Shown here piece by piece: positions 56,509 through 64,000 of a stretch of DNA of 64,000 nt. The stretch covers positions 140,475 through 204,474 of the forward strand of contig NZ_JOAG01000008.1 in assembly GCF_000725485.1 (NCBI RefSeq), given 5' to 3'. Made by a program: the position numbers and the translations under genes. The stretch's first letter is position 1. Every line of letters starts with the position of its first letter. The notes beneath the pieces were generated by a model that ran no database searches, had not been told where the DNA came from, and saw only the letters and a program-made list of their open reading frames with translations. The stretch comes from Nonomuraea candida (GTDB lineage Bacteria > Actinomycetota > Actinomycetes > Streptosporangiales > Streptosporangiaceae).

Positions 56509-57360
56509 ATGGACCGCAGCCGCGAACTCGCCGACTTCCTGCGCTCGCGCCGGGCCCGGATCACTCCGGACCTGACGGGGCTGCCCGCCGACGGCCGCAC
56601 CCGCCGCGTGCCCGGTCTCCGCCGTGACGAGGTGGCCCGGCTGGCCGGGGTCAGCACCGAGTACTACACGCGGCTGGAGCAGGGCCGTGCCGGCAACCCC
56701 TCACCCGAGGTGACCGAGGCCATCGCCCGCGCGCTCCAGCTCGATCCCGCCGAGCGCGAGCACCTGACGGACCTGCTGGCCCGCCCCGCCCGGCACGCAC
56801 CCATCAGCCCGCAACGGGTCAGGCCGGGGCTGCACCTCATGCTGCAGACCCTCGACCACGTGCCGGCCTTCGTCCTCGGCCGCCGCACCGACGTGCTGGC
56901 CGCCAATCGCCTGGCCCGCGAGGTGCTGACCGACTTCGACGCCCTGCCCGCGACGCAGCGCAACCTGGCCAGGTATTACCTGCTCGACCCGGCGGCCCGC
57001 GAGCGCACCGGCGACTGGGAGCGGATCGCCTCGGAGACGGTCGCCGTGCTGCGGCTCGAAGCCGGCCGCCACCCCCACGACCGCCGCCTCGCCGACCTGG
57101 TGGGCGAGCTGACCCTGCGCTCCCCGGAGTTCAGCGCCTGGTGGAACGACCACAAGGTGCTGCGCCGCACCCACGGCACGAAGACCTACCACCATCCGCT
57201 CGTCGGCGAGCTGCGCTTCTCCTACGAGTCCCTCCAGCCGCCCGGAGACCCCGACCAGACGTTGTGCGTCTACAACGTCGAGCCCGGCTCCCCGACCGCC
57301 GAGGCCCTCCGCCTCCTGACGAGCTGGACGGCCCCGGCCTCCCCGCACCCGGCCTCATAG
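56509..57360 (+). CDS. XRE family regulator with MmyB-like C-terminal domain
   Basis: A 283-aa regulator. The helix-turn-helix is near residues 35-80 (RRDEVARLAGVSTEYYTRLEQGRAGNPSPEVTEAIARAL). The rest matches the MmyB-like ligand-binding PAS fold (VPAFVLGRRTDVLAANRLAREV, WNDHKV, HPLVGELRFSYESLQPPGDPDQTLCVYN). The family in actinomycetes commonly lies next to and controls a short-chain dehydrogenase, as here. The start was chosen where the family pattern MDRSRELADFLRSRR begins. A 14-bp-stem hairpin terminates it. Confidence 0.94.
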   Translation: MDRSRELADFLRSRRARITPDLTGLPADGRTRRVPGLRRDEVARLAGVSTEYYTRLEQGRAGNPSPEVTEAIARALQLDPAEREHLTDLLARPARHAPISPQRVRPGLHLMLQTLDHVPAFVLGRRTDVLAANRLAREVLTDFDALPATQRNLARYYLLDPAARERTGDWERIASETVAVLRLEAGRHPHDRRLADLVGELTLRSPEFSAWWNDHKVLRRTHGTKTYHHPLVGELRFSYESLQPPGDPDQTLCVYNVEPGSPTAEALRLLTSWTAPASPHPAS

Positions 57361-57371
57361 CGTGAAGACGA

Positions 57372-57404
57372 ATGCGGCTTGCCACGGGTGGTGGCAAGCC
57401 GCAT
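57372..57404. terminator. Perfect 14-bp-stem hairpin between the XRE gene and etfA
   Basis: ATGCGGCTTGCCAC (57372-57385), loop GGGTG, GTGGCAAGCCGCAT (57391-57404). It sits in the 47 bp between convergent stops and would end both transcripts. Confidence 0.9.
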
Positions 57405-57407
57405 GCG

Positions 57408-58361
57408 CTACTTGCGCTTGTTGATCTCCTCGGTGAGCTGGGGCACGACCTGGTGCAGGTCGCCCACCACGCCGTAGTCGGCCAGCTCGAAGATCGGGGC
57501 CTCGGGGTCCTTGTTGATGGCCACGATCGTCTTCGCCGTCTGCATGCCGGCCCGGTGCTGGATGGCCCCGGAGATGCCGGCCGCGATGTAGAGCTGCGGC
57601 GAGACGGTCTTGCCCGTCTGGCCGACCTGGAACTGGTGCGGGTACCAGCCCGCGTCCGTGGCGGCGCGCGAGGCGCCCACGGCCGCGCCCAGGGCGTCGG
57701 CCAGGCCCTCGATGACCGAGAAGTTCTCGGCCGAGCCCACGCCGCGGCCGCCGGAGACCACGATGGCGGCCTCGGTCAGCTCGGGGCGGGCGCCCTTCTC
57801 CTGCTTGACCCGCTCGACCACGCGGGCGGCCTTGGCGGCGTCGGACAGGGTGACCGAGACCTCCTCCTCCGTCCCGGCGCCGGCGGCGGCCACGGGGGCG
57901 GTGGAGTTGGGGCGTACGGCGATGATCGGCGTGCCCTTGCGCACCCGGGAGTGCACGTTGACGCCGCCACCGAAGATCGACTGGTCGGCCACGAAGCCGT
58001 CGCCCACGCCCACGGCGTCGGTGATGACGCCGGAGTCGGTCTTGACGGCCAGCCGGCCGGCGACCTCCTTGCCCTCGGCCGTGGCGGCGACCAGCACCGC
58101 GGCGGCCGACTTGGCGGTCACGAGCTGGGCGAGCAGCTCGGCCTTGGGCGCGACCACGTAGTCGACGACGTCACTGGACGGCGCGACGTAGATCTTCTCG
58201 GCGCCGTATTCGGCGAGCCGGGCCTTGGCCTCGGGCGTGAGGCCGGGGCCGGCCCAGACGGCGGCGGGCGTGCCGAGGGAGCGGGCCAGCGTCAGCAGCT
58301 CCAGCGTGACCTTCTTGACCTCGCCTTCGGCCTGCTCGACGAGAACGAGAATCTCCGACAT
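57408..58361 (-). CDS. etfA: Electron transfer flavoprotein alpha subunit
   Basis: A 317-aa FAD-carrying subunit. The N-terminal [18 protein letters not shown] is typical. The C-terminal FAD domain has [30 protein letters not shown] and [17 protein letters not shown], the normal FAD and AMP contacts. With EtfB it takes electrons from acyl-CoA and other dehydrogenases and passes them to the quinone pool. It lies 20 bp after etfB on the same strand. Confidence 0.97.
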   Translation of the reverse strand: MSEILVLVEQAEGEVKKVTLELLTLARSLGTPAAVWAGPGLTPEAKARLAEYGAEKIYVAPSSDVVDYVVAPKAELLAQLVTAKSAAAVLVAATAEGKEVAGRLAVKTDSGVITDAVGVGDGFVADQSIFGGGVNVHSRVRKGTPIIAVRPNSTAPVAAAGAGTEEEVSVTLSDAAKAARVVERVKQEKGARPELTEAAIVVSGGRGVGSAENFSVIEGLADALGAAVGASRAATDAGWYPHQFQVGQTGKTVSPQLYIAAGISGAIQHRAGMQTAKTIVAINKDPEAPIFELADYGVVGDLHQVVPQLTEEINKRK

Positions 58362-58381
58362 TTTGCGTTCTACCCCCGCTC

Positions 58382-59161
58382 TCAGATGAACTTCTTGGAC
58401 GCCAGGAAGTCGGCCGCGTTCACGCCGCCGTCGCCCTCGTCCTTGACGATCGTGCCGGCCGCGCGCGGCGGGGCGGGCGCGAAGTCGACGACCTCGGACC
58501 AGGCCGCGGCCAGGCCGACCTGGGCGGCGTCGATGGAGGCGTCGCCGATGGCGAGCGTCTCGACCGGCTTCTTCTTGGCCGCCATGATGCCCTTGAACGA
58601 GGGGTAGCGGGGCTCGTTGATCTTCTCGACCACGGAGACGACGGCGGGCAGCGTGGCCTCGACCTTGTCGTAGCCGTAGTCGGCCAGCCGCTGCACCGTG
58701 ATCGAGGCGCCCTCGACCTCGACCTTGTTGGCCAGCGTGAGCTGCGGCGTGCCCAGCCGCTCGGCCAGCATCGCGGGCAGCACGCCGGTGCGCGCGTCGG
58801 TGGACTCGGAGCCCAGGATGACCAGGTCGAACCCGATCTTCTTGAGCACCTGGGCCATCGCGTACGAGGTGGACAGCGCGTCGGAGCCGTGCAGCGCGTC
58901 GTCGCTCAGGTGGACGGCCTTGTCGGCGCCCATGGCCAGCGCCTTGCGGATCGTCTCGGTGGCCTTGCCCGGACCCATGGTCAGGACGGTCACCTCGCCG
59001 CCGTGGGCCTCCTTGAGCTTCAGCGCCTCTTCGACGGCGTACTCGTCGAGCTCGTTGACCACGCCGTCGACGGCGTCGCGGTCGAGCGTGTTGTCATCGG
59101 ACCGCAGCTTGCGCTCGGTCGCCGTGTCGGGGACCTGCTTCACGCAGACGACGATGTTCAT
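58382..59161 (-). CDS. etfB: Electron transfer flavoprotein beta subunit
   Basis: A 259-aa subunit that binds AMP. MNIVVCVKQVPDTATERKL is the normal start and I use ATG 59161; the longer frame to 59299 has no family sequence. The recognition loop region (LANKVEVEGASITVQRL) and the AMP-binding STDARTGVLPAMLAERLG are present. First gene of etfBA. A 12-bp palindrome lies upstream. Confidence 0.97.
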   Translation of the reverse strand: MNIVVCVKQVPDTATERKLRSDDNTLDRDAVDGVVNELDEYAVEEALKLKEAHGGEVTVLTMGPGKATETIRKALAMGADKAVHLSDDALHGSDALSTSYAMAQVLKKIGFDLVILGSESTDARTGVLPAMLAERLGTPQLTLANKVEVEGASITVQRLADYGYDKVEATLPAVVSVVEKINEPRYPSFKGIMAAKKKPVETLAIGDASIDAAQVGLAAAWSEVVDFAPAPPRAAGTIVKDEGDGGVNAADFLASKKFI

Positions 59162-59292
59162 GGCCGGTGGCCGACCTCCCGTAGTTCGCGTGCGCCGCCG
59201 CCTCGCTGCGGTGGCGCCGAATGCATCTGTCCAGACTGCCAGGTGCCCGGCGGGCTCCCGACAGAGGGTCTGCCGAGGTTGTGCGGTCATGT

Positions 59293-59304
59293 TACCCATG
59301 GGTA
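59293..59304. promoter_or_regulatory. Palindrome upstream of etfBA
   Basis: TACCCATGGGTA (59293-59304) is a perfect 12-bp palindrome about 130 bp upstream of the etfB start and 298 bp upstream of nothing else on that strand. It may be an operator for a fatty-acid-degradation regulator. That link is inference from target gene function. Confidence 0.45.
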
Positions 59305-59370
59305 GCTTACGCGCAAACCGGCGGCCCTGCCGTACCCATCCCCACCCTACCGAACTTTATTCGGTCAGCC

Positions 59371-60591
59371 TCACGCGGACAGCAGGAACACCACGCCCAC
59401 CACGAGAGCCGTGCCCGCGAACAGCGCCAGCGTGAACGTGCTGAACATCGTCGCCAGCCCGAAGCACAGGCCGACCGCGCCCACCACGCTGGCCGCGTCG
59501 GCGACCAGGCGGCCGCGCCGGAAGGGGGTGCGCGAGAACAGCGCCACCCCGGCGTCGGCCACGACCCCCACCGCGTACGCCGCCAGCAGGAACAGCGACA
59601 CCTCCGGCAGCGGCTCGCGAGCAGCCGCCGCCAGCAGCGACACGAACAGCCCCGACCCGATCAGCCAGCGCCTGCGCACCTTCTCCCGGTGCCGGGCCCT
59701 GGACTCCTCGACCGAGCGCCGGTGCCGCTCCTTCCCGCCCGGCTGCCACTCCCTGGTCGCCAGGTCGTCGCCGGTCACGCGGGCCCGCGCGACCGGCTCG
59801 TCGAAGCGGTGCGGCACGTGGGCGGCCGGCGCGACGTCGAGCCTGGCGCAGATCTGCGCGGCGGTGGGCCGGGTGGCCGGATCGGTGGCCAGGCAGTCGA
59901 GTAACAGCGGCTCCAGCCACTTCGGCACGCCCTCCAGGTCGGGCGGATGGTGCACGACCCGGTAGGCGACGGCGGAGGCCGGGCCCTGCCCGTACGGCTG
60001 CCGCCCGGTGGCCGCGTACGCCAGCGTCGCGCCGAACGAGAACACGTCGGCCTCCATGCCCGCGGCCCGTCCTTCCAGCACCTCCGGCGCGAGGTAGCCG
60101 GGCGTGCCCACCACCGCGCCCGAGGCCGTGACGGACAGCGAGTCGAGGGCGCTGGCGATGCCGAAGTCGATCACGACCGGCTCGCCCTCGGTCATCATCA
60201 CGTTGGCCGGCTTGAGGTCGCGGTGCACCACCCCGGCCTCGTGCATGGCCCGCAGCGCGTCGGCCAGCCCGGCGGCCAGCCGCCGCAGGCCGGCCACCGG
60301 CACGGGGACGGCGCTGAGCGGCCGGCCCTGCACGTAACGGGTGACGAGATAGGGCCTGGCGCCCTGCATCGAGGCGTCGAGCACCTCGGCCACGTGCGGC
60401 CCGCCGGCCCGGCGCATGGTCTCCACCTCGCGCGCCAGCCGGGCCAGCGCCAGGCCGTCGGCCGCGACGTGCGGATGGAGCACCTTGACCGCCACCGTGC
60501 GCCCTTCGGGGTCGAGCGCCAGGTGCACCTCGCCGAATCCGCCGGCCCCCAGACGGGAGAGAAGCTGGTAAGGGCCGAGGCGCTCGCTCAT
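59371..60591 (-). CDS. Membrane Ser/Thr protein kinase
   Basis: A 406-aa kinase. P-loop GAGGFGEV near residue 15, catalytic HRDLKPAN near residue 122, DFG in VIDFGIAS, and GTPGYLAPEVLEG activation-segment end. The kinase domain ends near 250, a charged juxtamembrane segment follows, and about four hydrophobic helices end the protein. It lacks an outside sensor domain such as PASTA. It is the last of three kinase-family genes on this strand, 35 bp after the middle one. Substrates are unknown; FHA proteins such as the one at 2541 are typical readers. Confidence 0.94.
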   Translation of the reverse strand: MSERLGPYQLLSRLGAGGFGEVHLALDPEGRTVAVKVLHPHVAADGLALARLAREVETMRRAGGPHVAEVLDASMQGARPYLVTRYVQGRPLSAVPVPVAGLRRLAAGLADALRAMHEAGVVHRDLKPANVMMTEGEPVVIDFGIASALDSLSVTASGAVVGTPGYLAPEVLEGRAAGMEADVFSFGATLAYAATGRQPYGQGPASAVAYRVVHHPPDLEGVPKWLEPLLLDCLATDPATRPTAAQICARLDVAPAAHVPHRFDEPVARARVTGDDLATREWQPGGKERHRRSVEESRARHREKVRRRWLIGSGLFVSLLAAAAREPLPEVSLFLLAAYAVGVVADAGVALFSRTPFRRGRLVADAASVVGAVGLCFGLATMFSTFTLALFAGTALVVGVVFLLSA

Positions 60592-60626
60592 ACTTCATCT
60601 CTCCCCAGGCGGCACGGCGGGGACAC

Positions 60627-62471
60627 TCATGACCAGGGATTCAGGAAGCCCAGCCCGAGCCCGTCGAGCAGACTGCCGATCAAGCCGGTGATCAGCCCGA
60701 TCGTGCTCTGCCTGGCGTCGCTGGCCAGGTCGTCGATGACCTTCGACGGCGCCCGCCACGGCTGCCACACCGTCTCCTGCCCCAGCGCGAACATCACCGC
60801 GAACAACGCCGCCGTGCCCACCAGCACGACCGCGACCAGCGCGGCGCCCGGGCTGCGCAGCACGCCGGTGAGCGTGCGCGTGACGGCCTTGCGCGGCGCG
60901 CCGCCGCCCGGCAGCACGAACAGGCCCGCGGCGAAGGCTCCGGCCCCGTAGGCCGCCGCCTCGTTGACGCCCATCTGCCCGGCCCACGAGAGCACGCCCC
61001 AGACGCAGACGCCGAACAGCAGCGCCAGCGGCACGTGCACCACGGTCACCAGCGCGGACTTGATCAGCGCCCACGGCGTGCCGACCACCGCGAGCAGCGG
61101 ATCGGCCGCGCTGCTCCCGCGCACCTGACGCCGTTTGACCAGGTCGCCGAAGAGGTATTCGCCGATGCGCAGCACGAGCGCGAGCGCCACGGCCACCGCG
61201 CCGGCCATGACCGGCATCATCACGGTCAGCGCCACCAGCGTGACCAGCAGCAGCAGGCCGACGACCTGGCTGCCGAACAGGTAGCGCTTGCGCTCGGACG
61301 GCGGGGTGTAGCGCGGGGGCGGCGTGTAGGGCCGGGCCGGCGCGGGCGAGGTCGGCGCCGGCACCACCCGCCGGTCGGCCGGCGGGTGCCCGGCCACGCG
61401 CCGGTCGGTGTGGGGCACCGGCCTGGCCGGCATGGGCGCCGGCACGTAGGGCGGCGGGCGCTCCTCGCGGTGCGGGCGCTCCTCGCGGCGGGGGCGCTCG
61501 TCCCGGCGCCGCGGCCGCTCCTCGCGGCGCGTCGGCGTGGGTGAGGGCGGCGCGCTCTGCCCGTATTCGACCGGCGGCAGCAGGTCGGAGAAGGTGTCCA
61601 TGGCCCGGGTGCGGTCGCGGGCCCGCTTGGTGCCCGTCGGCCCGTCGAACGACGCCTCGTTGAACGTGGTCACCGAAGGGTCGAGCGCCCTGGCCATCCG
61701 CAGCAGCTCCTGGGCGCTGGGCCGCAGGGCCGGATCGACCTGGAGGGCCCGGTGCAGCCAGCCGCGCAGCCACACGGGCGCCTTGTCGATCTGCGCCCGC
61801 CCTTCCATGATGTTGAAGCAGACCGCTTCGAACGTTCCCGTGCCGAACGGCGGCGCGCCGGTCGCGGCGAAGAACACCGTCGAGGCCAGCGCGTGCACGT
61901 CGGCCGCCTGGGTGATCTCCGAGTCGCGGATGATCTCGGGCGCCAGGTAGCCCGGCGTGCCGACGAACATGCCCGTCTGCGTCAGCCGGGTGGCGTTGAC
62001 CAGGTGGGCGATGCCGAAGTCGATGACCAGCGGCTCGTCGTCGACCAGCATGACGTTGGACGGCTTGAAGTCGCGGTGGATCACGTCGGCGGCGTGGATG
62101 GACACCAGCGCCTGGCACAACCCCTGGGCGAGCCTGATGAGCCGCTGCGCGTCGAGCGCGCCCTCCGACAGGACGGTGTCCTCCAGCGTGCGGCCGGGGG
62201 CGAAGCGCGTCACCACGTACGGCTGGTTGCCGACGAGCTCGGCGTCGATCACCTCCGCGACGTACGGGCTGCGCACCCGGCGCATCGTCTCGACCTCGCG
62301 CGTGAGCCGGTCGCGCGCCTTGAGGTCGGCGGCCACATGGGGGTGCAGGACCTTGATGGCGACTTCGCGCCCCTCGCCGTCGAGGCCGAGGTGGACGACC
62401 CCCATGCCGCCCTCGCCGATCTTCCTGACCAGGCGATATGGGCCGAGGCGTTCTGGTGCTTGGGTGCTCAT
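60627..62471 (-). CDS. Membrane Ser/Thr protein kinase with Pro/Arg-rich linker
   Basis: A 614-aa kinase. P-loop GEGGMGVVHLG, catalytic HRDFKPSN (with Phe in place of the usual Leu), DFG in VIDFGIAH and GTPGYLAPE. The kinase domain ends near residue 255; then comes a linker of about 110 residues rich in Pro and Arg with repeats of the REERPRRRDERPRR kind. About seven or eight hydrophobic segments and short loops end the protein. ATG 62471 is my start because GGAAGG lies 5 bp before it; a GTG six bases earlier is too close. It begins 16 bp after the partial gene at 62488 and is probably co-transcribed with it. Confidence 0.92.
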   Translation of the reverse strand: MSTQAPERLGPYRLVRKIGEGGMGVVHLGLDGEGREVAIKVLHPHVAADLKARDRLTREVETMRRVRSPYVAEVIDAELVGNQPYVVTRFAPGRTLEDTVLSEGALDAQRLIRLAQGLCQALVSIHAADVIHRDFKPSNVMLVDDEPLVIDFGIAHLVNATRLTQTGMFVGTPGYLAPEIIRDSEITQAADVHALASTVFFAATGAPPFGTGTFEAVCFNIMEGRAQIDKAPVWLRGWLHRALQVDPALRPSAQELLRMARALDPSVTTFNEASFDGPTGTKRARDRTRAMDTFSDLLPPVEYGQSAPPSPTPTRREERPRRRDERPRREERPHREERPPPYVPAPMPARPVPHTDRRVAGHPPADRRVVPAPTSPAPARPYTPPPRYTPPSERKRYLFGSQVVGLLLLVTLVALTVMMPVMAGAVAVALALVLRIGEYLFGDLVKRRQVRGSSAADPLLAVVGTPWALIKSALVTVVHVPLALLFGVCVWGVLSWAGQMGVNEAAAYGAGAFAAGLFVLPGGGAPRKAVTRTLTGVLRSPGAALVAVVLVGTAALFAVMFALGQETVWQPWRAPSKVIDDLASDARQSTIGLITGLIGSLLDGLGLGFLNPWS

Positions 62472-62487
62472 CGCCACCTTCCCCGCG

Positions 62488-64000
62488 TCATCCCCCGGAC
62501 TTCCCCCCTAGCGTGTCGAGCTGCTCGACCACCGCGTCGATCTCCAGCGGAGTCCATACGGGCTCCCCCTCAGGTTGTTCCCCGAATGTGCCGTAGGCGA
62601 GGGTCAGCGAGAGCGCGGCACCCGCCGCGAGCACTCCCGCCATCACCATCGCCACTGTTCTCGAGGGTACGAGCGATGCGAGCGTTCTGCGCATCTGCTT
62701 GCCCGGGCCTTCGACTCCCGGGCCCGCGCAGATCGTCCACAGCGCGATCGCGGCGCCCCACGCCAGGGCGTAGGAGGAGCTCATCCCGGCCACCACGGTG
62801 AGCAGCAGCGTCACCGGCAGGCCCAGGATGAGCGCGTAGAGCACCAGGGCCAGCGTGATGCCCGCCGACTTGGCCAGCGCCGCCGGGTAGGCGAGCACGC
62901 GCAGCACGTCGAGCGCCGCCGCCCCCGCCGCCCTGCGGGCCGCGAGCTGCGGCTGGGCCAGGTCGGCCGCGCGCAGCAGGATCGCGACCGGGATCGCCAC
63001 CACCGCGACCGGCACCGGGGCCAGCACGGCCGCCACGATCATCAGGACCAGCAGCATCGCGCCGGCCACGCCGTAGGCCTTGGAACGCTGCAGCAGCCTG
63101 CCCTGCGGCGCGCCCGGCGCGTACGGGTCGCGCTTGGTCGGCTGCGGCGGGAAGTGGGGCTGGGCCGGGATGTACGGCGGCGGCTGCACCGGGACGGGGT
63201 TGGGGCGGCCGTAGTCGTGGCCGTCGGCCCCCGCCGCGGGGCGGCCGTAGTCGGGCACGTCGGGGCGCCCGGGGTTCAGCCCGGGAGCCAGGCCCGGCGC
63301 CAGGTTCGGACCGGAGCCCAGACTCGGCCCCGAGCCCAGGTTCGGCCCCGAGCTCAGGTTGAGGCCGGAGCCCGCGTTCGGACCCGAGCCGACGCTCGGA
63401 GCCGTGCCCAGGTTGGCGCCCGCGCCCGCGCCCGGGCCGAGGTGCGGGCTCTGGGTGAGCCTGCGGTATTCGGGCGAGTCGGACCGCACCCGCCTGGTGG
63501 GCACGTCGGCCTCGCCCTGCGCCGGGATCGCCGGCCCGTTGCCGCCGGCCGGCGGCGACTGCGGCGGGTAGAGGCCGGCCTCGCGCTGGATCTGCCGCAG
63601 CTCCTCCGGCGGCACCCTGCGCGTCGGCCACGGGTCGGGCTGGCCGGGCAGCAGCGAGATGTACTGCTGCTCCGGCTGCGGCGTGACCGGCGTGTCGGGC
63701 CCGTCGAGCAGCCGCTTCGGGGTCACCGGCGGCGTCGACACCTCGTAGGACGGCCTCTCCGTCACCAGCGGCGGCGGGCCCGGGATCACGGCGGGCTCGC
63801 CGGGGCGCGGCACGGTCGAGATCTCGTCGGGCAAGCCGACGGACGAGCCGCCGGAAGCCGGGCCGGGCAGCATCCGGGCGAGCTGCTCGGCCAGCTCGGC
63901 AGCCTTGGGCCGCTTGGCCGGGTTGCGCTGGAAGGCGGCCTTCAGCAGCGGGCGCAGCTCCGCCGGCATGCCGCTGATGTCGGCCTTGCCCGCGGTGATG
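62488..64000 (-). CDS. Ser/Thr kinase-family membrane protein, N-terminus outside the window
   Basis: Only the C-terminal 504 residues are visible. They begin with the end of a kinase lobe (LKAAFQRNPAKRPKAAELAEQL). A long Pro/Gly-rich linker follows, containing a tandem peptide repeat of the SGPNLG type coded by DNA around 63290-63420 (SSGPNLGSGPSLGSGPN). Then come about six or seven hydrophobic helices and a short tail. The kinase active site is beyond the window end, so activity cannot be judged. Layout and position match the next two kinases, so the three are probably paralogues in one operon. Confidence 0.85.
   Translation of the reverse strand, partial: ITAGKADISGMPAELRPLLKAAFQRNPAKRPKAAELAEQLARMLPGPASGGSSVGLPDEISTVPRPGEPAVIPGPPPLVTERPSYEVSTPPVTPKRLLDGPDTPVTPQPEQQYISLLPGQPDPWPTRRVPPEELRQIQREAGLYPPQSPPAGGNGPAIPAQGEADVPTRRVRSDSPEYRRLTQSPHLGPGAGAGANLGTAPSVGSGPNAGSGLNLSSGPNLGSGPSLGSGPNLAPGLAPGLNPGRPDVPDYGRPAAGADGHDYGRPNPVPVQPPPYIPAQPHFPPQPTKRDPYAPGAPQGRLLQRSKAYGVAGAMLLVLMIVAAVLAPVPVAVVAIPVAILLRAADLAQPQLAARRAAGAAALDVLRVLAYPAALAKSAGITLALVLYALILGLPVTLLLTVVAGMSSSYALAWGAAIALWTICAGPGVEGPGKQMRRTLASLVPSRTVAMVMAGVLAAGAALSLTLAYGTFGEQPEGEPVWTPLEIDAVVEQLDTLGGKSGG
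63290..63420. repeat. Imperfect 18-bp coding repeats
   Basis: About six imperfect units coding for (G/S)SGPNLG-like hexapeptides lie in the linker of the kinase-family protein. The units contain GAGCCCAGGTTCGG-type blocks on the plus strand. They probably expand and contract by slippage. Confidence 0.7.

Overview
The window is very GC-rich actinomycete DNA: GTG and TTG starts are common, four-base ATGA or GTGA overlaps join many operon genes, and most genes have G or C in the third codon position. The block cysteine desulfurase - mnmA - MetE-like - ligA - GGDEF/EAL - gatCA...gatB - ... - GGDEF/EAL - ilvBNC matches a gene neighbourhood I know from Streptomyces and relatives. A Streptosporangiales member such as Nonomuraea is my inference, not something the sequence proves. 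It looks chromosomal: I see no tRNA, rRNA, transposase, phage gene or CRISPR array.

Layout. 1-3089: a PadR-controlled ABC exporter operon and a DUF1707-FHA protein. 3273-4817: a DacB-type D,D-carboxypeptidase. 5194-13097: a probable purine or heterocycle uptake and breakdown cluster (NMT1-type ABC importer, C39/BtrH-like protein, amidohydrolase, PucR regulator, adenine deaminase). 13215-17486: a small exported protein, map, a NarL-type two-component pair and a CPBP protease. 17567-21030: ilvBNC with a newly readable leader peptide and attenuator. 21035-28097: a GGDEF/EAL protein, a 2-hydroxyacid dehydrogenase, a glucose/sorbosone dehydrogenase-like lipoprotein and a VanW protein. 28190-33715: a CitA/CitB-type two-component system divergent from tctCBA. 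33942-38932: gatCAB split by an AAA ATPase-DUF4276 gene pair. 39096-48824: a second GGDEF/EAL protein, ligA, a MetE-like protein, an MBL hydrolase, mnmA and a cysteine desulfurase. 48878-55541: a TetR-MFS pair and a five-gene ABC/two-component/P-loop operon. 55561-59161: an SDR with an XRE regulator, and etfBA. 59371-64000: three consecutive membrane Ser/Thr kinase-family genes.

How the parts fit. Several loci are complete regulated modules. ilvBNC carries its own amino-acid-sensing leader. tctCBA faces its probable sensor pair. The ABC/OmpR operon has 11-bp direct repeats in its promoter, and TetR, PadR and map have clear palindromic operators. Cysteine desulfurase and MnmA together supply the 2-thiouridine modification of tRNA, and GatCAB makes Gln-tRNA(Gln) and/or Asn-tRNA(Asn).

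Two things stand out. First, an OLD-like ATPase/DUF4276 pair with visibly lower GC sits inside gatCAB without breaking the operon, and it is a candidate defence cassette. Second, the 3' ends of at least six genes carry short tandem duplications that copy the last codons together with the stop codon, twice spanning the stops of both convergent genes. All functional statements come from reading motifs by eye; no database search was run.
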